Shown: one piece after another, positions 1-5,910 of the stretch | Layout of the letters: each line of letters opens with the position of its first letter | Numbering within the stretch: the stretch's first letter is position 1 | Source: Gammaproteobacteria bacterium | GTDB taxonomy: Bacteria > Pseudomonadota > Gammaproteobacteria > QNFN01 | NCBI GenBank assembly: GCA_003645555.1 | Contig: QNFN01000074.1 | Span: forward strand, 1 to 7,818 | Reading direction: 5' to 3' | DNA: 7,818 bases | Notes under the pieces: generated by a model | Told to the model about the DNA's origin: nothing | Seen by the model: only the letters and a program-made list of their open reading frames with translations | Database searches by the model: none | Made by a program: the position numbers and the translations under genes

Positions 1-1170
1 AAAGACAAGATCGTCAACGAGTACCGCGAGATCGTCGTGCGTATCAACGGGCTCGGCCTGATCCTCGCCAGTCCAGTGCGACTGATGGAAGTGATCCGCA
101 CCGACTTGGTGGAGGTGAGCGAGCGCTATGCCGATGCGCGGCGCACCGAAATCATCGCCGACCACGTGGGCCTCAGTCTCGAGGACCTGATCACCGAACA
201 GGACATGGTGGTCACCCTGTCGCATGCCGGCTACGCCAAGATCCAGTCGCTCGATGACTACCGGGCACAGCGCCGGGGCGGCAAAGGGAAATCGGCGACC
301 AAGATGAAGGATGAAGACTTCATCGACCGCCTGTTCATCGCCAACACGCACGACACCATCCTCTGCTTCTCCAGCCTCGGTCGGGTCTACTGGCTGAAGG
401 TCTACGAATTGCCGCAGGCGAGCCGTACCGCGCGCGGCAAACCGATCATCAACCTGCTCGAACTGTCCGATGGTGAACGCATCAGCACCATCCTGCCGGT
501 ACGTGATTTCACCGACGACCGCTACGTCCTGCTGGCGACACGTGGCGGCACGGTCAAGAAGACACCACTGGCCAGTTACTCGCGACCGCGGCGCAACGGC
601 ATCATCGCCGTCGACCTGGTCGATGGCGACGGTCTGGTCAACGCCGTTCTGACCGACGGCGGCCAACAGGTGATGCTGCTGTCGAGTTCCGGCAAGGCGA
701 TCCGCTTCGCCGAATCCGAGGTGCGCAGCATGGGCCGCTCGGCCCGTGGTGTGCGCGGCATCCGCCTCGGCAAAGGTCATGAAGTGATCGCCCTGATCGT
801 ACTCGAAGAAGGCGCCATCCTGACTGCGACCGCCAACGGCTTCGGCAAACGCACGCCGATTGACGACTATCCGCGCCAGGGTCGCGGTGGACAGGGCGTG
901 ATTTCGATCCGCACCTCGAACCGAAATGGTGCCGTGGTCGGCGCCGCCCAGGTCGATGACAGTGACGAGGTGATGTTGATCAGTGACGTCGGCACGCTGG
1001 TACGCACTCCAGTAGCCGACATCAGCACTACCGGGCGTAACACCCAGGGTGTCACCCTGATTAGCATGGGCAAGGAACAGCGTCTGGTCGGCGTCGAGAA
1101 AATCGTCCAGCTCGATGGCAACGACGACGAGGATGCCGAGGCCGATACAGTCGAAGACGCCGCCGACTGA
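1..1170 (+). CDS. gyrA: DNA gyrase subunit A, C-terminal part (5' end outside the window)
   Basis: This is the A subunit of DNA gyrase, the type IIA topoisomerase that introduces negative supercoils using ATP. The frame is open from base 1 (KDKIVNEYREIV...) and ends at TGA 1168-1170, giving 389 residues. Against the E. coli protein of about 875 residues, roughly the first 480 are missing, including the catalytic tyrosine and the quinolone-resistance region. What is present is the end of the coiled-coil/tower region (about residues 1-45 of the fragment) and then the DNA-wrapping beta-pinwheel domain. The GyrA-box QRRGGKG lies at 268-288; it identifies gyrase rather than topoisomerase IV ParC. 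Blade repeats such as DGTVKKT-like and GVRGIRLG-like segments follow. The protein ends in an acidic tail (DGNDDEDAEADTVEDAAD), as in other gammaproteobacterial GyrA, which is known to modulate wrapping. GTG at 37 is an internal codon, not a start. serC begins 45 bp downstream with no visible terminator between them. Confidence 0.97.
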   Translation, partial: KDKIVNEYREIVVRINGLGLILASPVRLMEVIRTDLVEVSERYADARRTEIIADHVGLSLEDLITEQDMVVTLSHAGYAKIQSLDDYRAQRRGGKGKSATKMKDEDFIDRLFIANTHDTILCFSSLGRVYWLKVYELPQASRTARGKPIINLLELSDGERISTILPVRDFTDDRYVLLATRGGTVKKTPLASYSRPRRNGIIAVDLVDGDGLVNAVLTDGGQQVMLLSSSGKAIRFAESEVRSMGRSARGVRGIRLGKGHEVIALIVLEEGAILTATANGFGKRTPIDDYPRQGRGGQGVISIRTSNRNGAVVGAAQVDDSDEVMLISDVGTLVRTPVADISTTGRNTQGVTLISMGKEQRLVGVEKIVQLDGNDDEDAEADTVEDAAD

Positions 1171-1215
1171 ACCGCTCGCTCAAGAATTCAACTGCAACCC
1201 TTTCCGGAGAATCCG

Positions 1216-2298
1216 ATGGCACGAGTTTTCAACTTCAGCGCCGGCCCGGCCGCGCTGCCGAGCGAAGTGCTCGAGCAGGCCCGCGACGAGCTGCTCGAAT
1301 GGCATGGCAGCGGCATGTCAGTGATGGAGATGAGTCATCGCGGCAAGGCCTTCATCAGCATTGCCGAGCAGGCCGAGGCCGATCTGCGTGAATTGCTTGC
1401 CGTGCCCGACAACTACAAGGTGCTGTTCCTGCAAGGTGGTGCCACCGGCCAGTTCAGTGCCGTGCCGCTCAACCTGCTGCGCGATAACGGGCGCGCCGAC
1501 TACCTCAACACCGGGGCCTGGTCGAAAAAAGCGATCGCCGAGGCGAAGCGCTATGCCACTGTCAACGTTGCCGGCAGCAGCGAGGCCGAGAATTTCATGT
1601 CTGTGCCGATGCAGCAGGAGCTGCAACTCGACCCGACGGCCGCCTACGTCCACTACACGCCAAACGAGACCATTGCCGGTGTCGAGTTCCCGTACGTGCC
1701 CGAGACCGGCGACGTCCCGCTGGTCGCCGACATGTCCTCGACCATCCTGTCGCGACCGATCGACGTCAGTCGTTTCGGTGTCATCTACGCCGGCGCACAA
1801 AAGAACATCGGCCCGGCTGGGTTGACCGTGGTCATCGTACGCGAGGACCTGGTCGGACATGCGCTGCCACAGACCCCGGCCTTGCTCGACTACAAAACCC
1901 AGGCCGACAACGGCTCCATGTACAACACGCCACCGACCTACGGCTGGTACTTCGCCGGCCTGGTTTTCCAGTGGCTCAAGCGTCTCGGTGGACTGCAGGG
2001 AATGGCCGAGATCAACCAGCGCAAGGCCGGCCGGCTCTACGCCGCCATTGATGGCTCCGACCTCTATTCAAACCCGGTCAACCCGGCCTGCCGTTCGTGG
2101 ATGAACGTACCCTTCGTGCTCGCCGACGCCACCCTTGATGCCCGCTTCCTCGAAGAGGCCAAGGCCGCTGGCCTGGAGACACTCAAGGGACACCGCTCGG
2201 TTGGTGGCATGCGTGCAAGTATCTACAACGCCATGCCGGAAGCCGGCATCACCGCGCTGATCGAGTTCATGAGCGACTTTGAAAAGCGCTGCGGCTAA
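1216..2298 (+). CDS. serC: Phosphoserine aminotransferase
   Basis: SerC is a cytosolic PLP-dependent class V aminotransferase. It converts 3-phosphohydroxypyruvate plus glutamate to O-phosphoserine in serine synthesis; in many gammaproteobacteria it also acts on the 4-phosphoerythronate-derived keto acid in pyridoxal phosphate synthesis. The 360 residues match the usual length (E. coli 362). The N-terminus [15 protein letters not shown] is characteristic. Visible motifs are the [10 protein letters not shown] segment near residue 35, the PLP phosphate-binding GGATGQF at 74-80, and [12 protein letters not shown] with the Schiff-base lysine K196 (codon 1801-1803). The C-terminal [17 protein letters not shown] is also typical. 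The start is supported by GGAG at 1206-1209, 6 nt before the ATG. The stop codon TAA (2296-2298) lies within the CTAA target-site duplication of the inserted element that begins at the next base, so the protein itself is intact. The neighbouring serA gene supplies its substrate. Confidence 0.97.
   Translation: MARVFNFSAGPAALPSEVLEQARDELLEWHGSGMSVMEMSHRGKAFISIAEQAEADLRELLAVPDNYKVLFLQGGATGQFSAVPLNLLRDNGRADYLNTGAWSKKAIAEAKRYATVNVAGSSEAENFMSVPMQQELQLDPTAAYVHYTPNETIAGVEFPYVPETGDVPLVADMSSTILSRPIDVSRFGVIYAGAQKNIGPAGLTVVIVREDLVGHALPQTPALLDYKTQADNGSMYNTPPTYGWYFAGLVFQWLKRLGGLQGMAEINQRKAGRLYAAIDGSDLYSNPVNPACRSWMNVPFVLADATLDARFLEEAKAAGLETLKGHRSVGGMRASIYNAMPEAGITALIEFMSDFEKRCG
2295..2298. repeat. Target-site duplication, left copy (CTAA)
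   Basis: CTAA directly abuts the left terminal repeat. It covers the last base of the final serC Gly codon (GGC) and the whole TAA stop codon. The same four bases follow the right terminal repeat. A 4-bp match alone could be chance, but its exact placement at both element boundaries makes a true duplication likely. Confidence 0.78.
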
Positions 2299-2316
2299 GG
2301 AACCTCTGATCAAGTC
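2299..2316 (+). repeat. Left terminal inverted repeat of the MITE-like element
   Basis: GGAACCTCTGATCAAGTC starts immediately after the serC stop codon. It matches the reverse complement of 2440-2457 at 17 of 18 positions; the mismatch is C at 2311 against T in the partner. Confidence 0.9.
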
Positions 2317-2336
2317 ATGAACTCGTATCTGGCGCC

Positions 2337-2348
2337 CAGAATGTCCAG
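2337..2348 (+). repeat. Subterminal inverted repeat inside the MITE (left arm)
   Basis: CAGAATGTCCAG pairs with the reverse complement of 2407-2418 (CAGAATGTTCAG), 11 of 12 positions. The two arms lie about equally far from the element centre, supporting an overall palindromic design that could fold as a long interrupted hairpin. Confidence 0.75.
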
Positions 2349-2370
2349 CTTTTTCGTTGCAAAGCTTCGC

Positions 2371-2384
2371 AATAGCTAGCTATT
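2371..2384. repeat. Perfect 14-bp palindrome at the centre of the MITE
   Basis: AATAGCTAGCTATT is its own reverse complement. Its centre (2377/2378) coincides with the midpoint of the 159-bp element. A further CG/CG pair flanks it after one mismatch (2368-2369 with 2386-2387). It would form the tip of the hairpin if the element is transcribed. Confidence 0.8.
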
Positions 2385-2406
2385 ACGTCCGTTTTGTGCC
2401 TCAAAT

Positions 2407-2418
2407 CTGAACATTCTG
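2407..2418 (-). repeat. Subterminal inverted repeat inside the MITE (right arm)
   Basis: On the + strand this reads CTGAACATTCTG, the partner of 2337-2348 with one mismatch. Confidence 0.75.
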
Positions 2419-2439
2419 AAGCACAATCTACTTCGTCCA

Positions 2440-2457
2440 GACTTAATCAGAGGTTCC
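2440..2457 (-). repeat. Right terminal inverted repeat of the MITE-like element
   Basis: On the + strand this reads GACTTAATCAGAGGTTCC, and on the - strand GGAACCTCTGATTAAGTC. It is the partner of 2299-2316 with one mismatch and is followed directly by the second CTAA copy. Confidence 0.9.
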
Positions 2458-2461
2458 CTAA
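2458..2461. repeat. Target-site duplication, right copy (CTAA)
   Basis: CTAA directly follows the right terminal repeat and is the second copy of the bases at 2295-2298. Removing the element and one copy restores a serC stop codon followed by a 20-nt gap to the serA ATG, similar to the other short gaps in this cluster. Confidence 0.78.
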
Positions 2462-2481
2462 AGCCACGGAAGAGCAAACTG

Positions 2482-3645
2482 ATGTTCAAAATTCTGACTC
2501 TCAACAACATATCTGTCAGCGGTCTGGAACGGTTGCCACGTGACAGTTACGAAATTGCGTCCGAGATCGCCCACCCGGATGCCATCCTGGTGCGTTCATT
2601 CAAGATGCACGACATGGAGGTCCCGCCGACGCTGAAGGCGATCGGTCGTGCCGGTGCCGGGGTCAACAACATCCCGGTGGACGAAATGAGTGGGCGAGGC
2701 ATCCCGGTATTCAATGCCCCCGGCGCCAACGCCAATGCCGTCAAGGAACTGGTCCTGGCCGGCATGCTGGTGGCGAGCCGCAACCTGTGCCAGGGCTGGG
2801 ATTTTGCCCGCGGTCTCGAAGGCGAGGATGGCGAGATCAACAAGGCGGTCGAGGCGGGAAAGAAGAACTTTGCCGGTTTTGAATTGCCCGGACGCACACT
2901 CGGCGTCATCGGCCTCGGCGCCATAGGTGTGCAGGTGGCCAACGCCGCACTGGCACTCGGCATGCGCGTGATCGGCTTCGATCCACAGATCACTGTGCGC
3001 CGGGCCTGGCAGCTCTCATCCAGCGTCGAGCAGGCCGAGAGTGTCGACGCGTTGCTGGCCAAGTCCGATTTCGTCACCTGCCACGTGCCGCTGGTCGACG
3101 CCACGCGCAACCTGATCAATGCCGATCGCCTGCAGTTGATGCGTGATAACGCGGTACTGCTGAACTTCGCCCGCTCCGGCATCATCGACGACGCTGCCGC
3201 GGTTGCCGCCCTCGATGCCGGTCAGCTCTACGCCTACGTCTGCGACTTTCCGAGCAACCTGTTGAAGAGCCACCCACGCGTTGTCACGCTGCCGCACCTC
3301 GGTGCCTCGACCCGGGAGGCAGAGGAGAACTGCGCAATCATGGTCGCCGACCAGATTCGCGACTACCTCGAGGAGGGCACTGTCCGTAACTCGGTCAATT
3401 TTCCCGAGGTGGTGATGCCACGCAACGGCGGTTACCGTATGACCGTGGTCAACGCCAACGTGCCAAACATGCTTGGCCAGATTTCCACCGACCTGGCCAA
3501 GGCAGGACTCAACATCGTTGATATGCTCAACAAGTCTCGCGGCGATCTCGCCTACACTGTCGTTGATGTGGACAATCTCATCCCAAAACAGGTTATCGAC
3601 GAAATCGCCTCCATCGACGGCGTGCTCGCGGTGCGCGCACTCTAA
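2482..3645 (+). CDS. serA: D-3-phosphoglycerate dehydrogenase, short ACT-domain type
   Basis: This enzyme oxidises 3-phosphoglycerate to 3-phosphohydroxypyruvate with NAD+, the first step of phosphorylated serine synthesis; SerC, encoded just upstream, uses the product. The 387 residues are close to the short SerA class (E. coli 410). In order there are an N-terminal D-2-hydroxyacid dehydrogenase part with IGRAGAGVNNIP (54-65) and NAPGANANAVKELV (78-91), the NAD-binding Rossmann motif GLGAIG (144-149), NFARSG with catalytic Arg231, PHLGAST with catalytic His272, and a C-terminal ACT domain (about 318-387, NANVPNMLGQI). The GANANAVKEL signature resembles the short SerA form known from Firmicutes more than the E. 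coli form. Oddities: the segment CDFPSN (254-259) has Asn259 where the family usually has the catalytic Glu, and Asn324 sits where E. coli SerA has a serine-binding His in the ACT domain. The ATG is preceded by GGAAGAG (2468-2474), 7 nt upstream and outside the inserted element, so translation initiation was not disrupted. Confidence 0.93.
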   Translation: MFKILTLNNISVSGLERLPRDSYEIASEIAHPDAILVRSFKMHDMEVPPTLKAIGRAGAGVNNIPVDEMSGRGIPVFNAPGANANAVKELVLAGMLVASRNLCQGWDFARGLEGEDGEINKAVEAGKKNFAGFELPGRTLGVIGLGAIGVQVANAALALGMRVIGFDPQITVRRAWQLSSSVEQAESVDALLAKSDFVTCHVPLVDATRNLINADRLQLMRDNAVLLNFARSGIIDDAAAVAALDAGQLYAYVCDFPSNLLKSHPRVVTLPHLGASTREAEENCAIMVADQIRDYLEEGTVRNSVNFPEVVMPRNGGYRMTVVNANVPNMLGQISTDLAKAGLNIVDMLNKSRGDLAYTVVDVDNLIPKQVIDEIASIDGVLAVRAL

Positions 3646-3651
3646 GAAACA

Positions 3652-3672
3652 CGGGTAGAGGGCAGAGACCCG
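3652..3672 (+). promoter_or_regulatory. Ribosome-binding site of pheA inside a small potential hairpin
   Basis: The 27-bp serA-pheA gap contains the purine-rich run GAGGG (3658-3662), the best Shine-Dalgarno candidate, 10 nt before the ATG. It lies in the 11-nt loop of a possible 5-bp stem, CGGGT (3652-3656) with ACCCG (3668-3672), that ends right at the start codon. The stem is short, so any effect on pheA initiation is speculative. Confidence 0.35.
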
Positions 3673-4767
3673 ATGAGCGACGACTTCAAGCAGCGCCTTG
3701 CCACCATCCGTGAGCAGATCGATAGCCTCGATGACGAAATCCTGGTCCTGATCAACCGGCGCGCCGCCTGTGCGCAGGAAGTCGCCCAGATCAAGCGCAC
3801 GACCGAGGGCGAGACCCGCTTCTATCGACCCGAACGTGAAGCCCAGGTGCTGCGCAGGGTGCTGGACAACTCGACCGGTCCGCTGCATAGCGAAGAGATG
3901 GCCCGCCTGTTCCGCGAGATCATGTCGGCCTGTCTGGCGCTCGAGGACCCCCTGACCATCGCTTTCCTGGGCCCCGAAGGAACCTTCACCCAAGCAGCCG
4001 CACTGAAACATTTCGGCCATTCGGTCAATACCCTGGCCATGCCGGCGATTGATGAAGTGTTCCGCGAGGTCGAGGCGGGCGGCGCCCATTACGGCGTGGT
4101 CCCGGTCGAAAATTCGACCGAAGGGGTCATCAATCACACGCTCGACATGTTTCTGCAGTCACCGCTGAAAATCAGTGGTGAAGTGGAGATCCGTATCCAT
4201 CAGCACCTGATCGGGCCACCGGGCACGGAGCTGGAACAGGTCGTTCAGGTTGTCTCGCACCAGCAATCATTGGCCCAGTGCCGCGAATGGCTCGATGCCA
4301 ACCTGCCGCACGCCGAACGCGTGGCCATCAACAGCAACGCGGAGGCGGCGCGGCTGGCACGCGAGACTGAGGGCACGGTGGCGATCGCTGGTGAAACGGC
4401 GGCGCAGATCTACAGCCTCGAACTGCTGGTGCGCAACATCGAGGACGAACCGGACAACACCACCCGCTTCCTGATCATCGGCAAACAGAGCGTGCCGCCG
4501 AGCGGGCACGACAAGACCTCGCTGCTGATCTCGACCCAGAACAAGCCGGGTGCGCTCTACCAACTGCTCGAACCGCTGGCGCGCAACGACGTCAGCATGA
4601 CCCGCATCGAGTCACGGCCATCGCGACGTGGCATGTGGGATTACGTCTTTTTCGTCGACATTGCCGGCCACGCGGAGGAGGAGGGCATTGCGCGTGCCTT
4701 CGCCGAACTGAGTGCCGAGTCGTCGTTGTTCAAGGTGCTCGGCTCCTACCCGGTGGCCGTGCTCTGA
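3673..4767 (+). CDS. pheA: Bifunctional chorismate mutase / prephenate dehydratase (P-protein)
   Basis: This bifunctional cytosolic enzyme converts chorismate to prephenate and then to phenylpyruvate, committing carbon to phenylalanine. Its 364 residues match the Pseudomonas-type P-protein. Residues 1-93 form an AroQ chorismate mutase domain (TIREQIDSLDDEILVLINRR...), with Arg13, Arg30 and Lys41 aligning to the E. coli active-site Arg11, Arg28 and Lys39; Glu91 appears to take the place of E. coli Gln88. Residues 94-270 form the prephenate dehydratase domain: FLGPEGTFT (98-106), VPVENSTEG (143-151) and the catalytic DNTTRF (261-266). Residues 282-360 form an ACT domain with the phenylalanine-binding GAL (293-295) and ESRP (313-316) motifs, so feedback inhibition by phenylalanine is expected. 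No leader peptide or attenuator is visible in the short upstream gap, unlike the separately transcribed E. coli pheA. The hisC gene follows after 16 bp. Confidence 0.96.
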   Translation: MSDDFKQRLATIREQIDSLDDEILVLINRRAACAQEVAQIKRTTEGETRFYRPEREAQVLRRVLDNSTGPLHSEEMARLFREIMSACLALEDPLTIAFLGPEGTFTQAAALKHFGHSVNTLAMPAIDEVFREVEAGGAHYGVVPVENSTEGVINHTLDMFLQSPLKISGEVEIRIHQHLIGPPGTELEQVVQVVSHQQSLAQCREWLDANLPHAERVAINSNAEAARLARETEGTVAIAGETAAQIYSLELLVRNIEDEPDNTTRFLIIGKQSVPPSGHDKTSLLISTQNKPGALYQLLEPLARNDVSMTRIESRPSRRGMWDYVFFVDIAGHAEEEGIARAFAELSAESSLFKVLGSYPVAVL

Positions 4768-4771
4768 CCCT

Positions 4772-4775
4772 GGAG
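4772..4775 (+). promoter_or_regulatory. Ribosome-binding site that fixes the hisC start
   Basis: GGAG lies 8 nt before ATG 4784, in the 16-bp gap after the pheA stop. The hisC frame stays open upstream to 4712 inside pheA, but residues from that stretch do not resemble the family. This site supports 4784 as the start. Confidence 0.7.
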
Positions 4776-4783
4776 CCTATCCG

Positions 4784-5899
4784 ATGAGCGATCAACTGGC
4801 CTTTGTCGATCTCGCCGTCTCCGGGGTGCGCGGTTTGCGCCCCTATGAGCCTGGCAAGCCGGAATCCGAACTGGCGCGTGAACTCGGCCTCAAGCTCGAG
4901 GACATCGTCAAGCTGGCCTCGAACGAGAATCCGCTTGGCGCGAGCCCACAAGCCATCACTGCCGTGCGGGAAATGCTGGGCGAACTGGCCCGCTACCCTG
5001 ATGGCAACGGCTTCGAACTCAAGAAACGACTGTCTCAACGCCACGGCGTGGCACCGCAACAGGTCACGCTCGGCAACGGCTCCAACGACGTGCTGGAGAT
5101 TATCGGCCGCACCTTCGCCAAGCCCGAGGACGGCATTGTCTTCTCCGAGCACGCGTTCATCGTCTACCCGTTGGTGACCCAGGCGATTGGCGCCACGGCG
5201 CAAGTGGCCAAGGCACGGAATTACGGCCACGATCTCGAGGCACTGCGCGCGGCGGTCGACGCCAGCACCCGACTGGTGTTCATCGCCAACCCCAACAACC
5301 CGACCGGCACCTGGCTAACCGCTGGCGATCTTGAGGCCTTCGTTGCTGGCCTCCCGCGCAGCGTGCTGGTAGTGATCGACGAGGCCTACACCGAGTACGT
5401 AGATGAGCCGGACTTTCCCGATGCTTCGCGGTGGATCGGCAAGTACCCGAACCTGATCGTCACCCGCACCTTCTCCAAGGTGCACGGTCTCGCCGCGCTG
5501 CGAATCGGCTACGCGCTATCGCACCCCGAGGTCGCCGACCTGCTCAACCGGGTGCGTCAGCCATTCAACGTCAACAGTCTCGCCCAGGTGGCGGCCTGCG
5601 CCTCACTCGATGATGCCGAGCACGTGCGCAAGGGTGTGGAAATGAATCGCCTGGGGATGCGCATGCTCGAATCCGCGCTGGATGAGCTTGATCTGGGGTG
5701 GATCCCGTCGGTTGGCAATTTTCTGACCGTGGACTTTGGCAAGCCCGCCGGCCCGATCTTCCAGGCCATGCTGAACGAAGGTGTGATCGTGCGCCCGATC
5801 GGCGGCTACGGGATGCCCAACCACCTGCGTATCACCATTGGCACCCCAACCGAGAACGCCCGTTGCGTTACGGCGCTACGCAAGGTTCTCACCGGTTGA
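4784..5899 (+). CDS. hisC: Histidinol-phosphate / aromatic aminotransferase
   Basis: This is a PLP-dependent class I/II aminotransferase of the HisC family, 371 residues. HisC moves an amino group from glutamate to imidazole-acetol phosphate in histidine synthesis. Copies in this pheA-tyrA context (hisC2/hisHb type in Pseudomonas relatives) are thought to act also on phenylpyruvate and 4-hydroxyphenylpyruvate. The N-terminus GVRGLRPYEPGKP (14-26) is typical, as is LASNENPLG (44-52). Further motifs are GNGSND (97-102) in the PLP phosphate site, ANPNNPTG (168-175), DEAYTEY (199-205), the Schiff-base Lys232 in TRTFSKVHGLAALRIGY with Arg240, and the substrate-binding Arg349 in HLRITIG. Start 4784 was chosen over an in-frame upstream extension to 4712 because of the GGAG at 4772-4775 and because the motifs begin there. 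The stop TGA overlaps the Shine-Dalgarno of tyrA. Sequence alone does not decide between histidine and aromatic substrates. Confidence 0.94.
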   Translation: MSDQLAFVDLAVSGVRGLRPYEPGKPESELARELGLKLEDIVKLASNENPLGASPQAITAVREMLGELARYPDGNGFELKKRLSQRHGVAPQQVTLGNGSNDVLEIIGRTFAKPEDGIVFSEHAFIVYPLVTQAIGATAQVAKARNYGHDLEALRAAVDASTRLVFIANPNNPTGTWLTAGDLEAFVAGLPRSVLVVIDEAYTEYVDEPDFPDASRWIGKYPNLIVTRTFSKVHGLAALRIGYALSHPEVADLLNRVRQPFNVNSLAQVAACASLDDAEHVRKGVEMNRLGMRMLESALDELDLGWIPSVGNFLTVDFGKPAGPIFQAMLNEGVIVRPIGGYGMPNHLRITIGTPTENARCVTALRKVLTG

Positions 5900-5902
5900 G
5901 GT
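5898..5902 (+). promoter_or_regulatory. Ribosome-binding site of tyrA overlapping the hisC stop
   Basis: GAGGT lies 8 nt before the GTG at 5911 and shares bases with the hisC stop codon TGA (5897-5899). It supports the GTG start and suggests translational coupling between hisC and tyrA. Confidence 0.72.
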
Positions 5903-5910
5903 AACCCACG

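Larger units (their letters stand above)
2299..2457. mobile_element. MITE-like non-autonomous element, 159 bp, with TIRs and CTAA target duplication
   Basis: This non-coding insertion lies between serC and serA. Its ends are 18-bp terminal inverted repeats with one mismatch (GGAACCTCTGATCAAGTC at 2299-2316; the other end reads GGAACCTCTGATTAAGTC on the opposite strand). It is flanked by an identical 4-bp CTAA (2295-2298 and 2458-2461). Inside are a second inverted pair at 2337-2348 and 2407-2418 and a perfect 14-bp palindrome at 2371-2384 centred on the middle of the element. By hand count it is 72/159 GC (about 45%), clearly lower than the GC-rich flanking genes. No open frame of useful size is present, so a transposase elsewhere would have had to move it. 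A 4-bp YTAR-type duplication is what the IS5 subgroup of IS5-family transposases is known to make, so an IS5-type parent is likely but inferred. The transcript could fold into one long hairpin between the two cistrons. Confidence 0.85.

Noticed and set aside
1171..1215. Possible terminator between gyrA and serC
   Set aside because: The 45-bp gap contains no GC-rich stem followed by a T run; it holds only the serC ribosome-binding site.
1318..1860. Open frame of 180 codons on the - strand inside serC
   Set aside because: It mirrors the SerC coding sequence, including the conserved active-site region, and has no independent support.
2357..2386. Possible sigma70-like promoter in the MITE (TTGCAA at 2357-2362, TATTAC at 2381-2386, 18-bp spacer)
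   Set aside because: Each box matches only 4 of 6 consensus bases, and both fall partly in the palindromic centre of an AT-richer element, where such matches arise easily. There is no other support.
2299..2457. Classical rho-independent terminator after serC
   Set aside because: The inverted repeats are widely spaced and not followed by a T tract; the TIR plus CTAA structure fits a mobile element better.
3016..4137. Long open frame of 373 codons on the - strand opposite serA and pheA
   Set aside because: It lies fully antisense to two well-supported genes, crosses their junction, has a composition typical of the mirrored frame of GC-rich coding DNA, and shows no recognisable domain.
4712..4783. 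24-residue N-terminal extension of HisC starting inside pheA
   Set aside because: The stretch is the out-of-frame reading of the pheA 3' end. ATG 4784 has a good GGAG site 8 nt upstream, and HisC homologues start near there.
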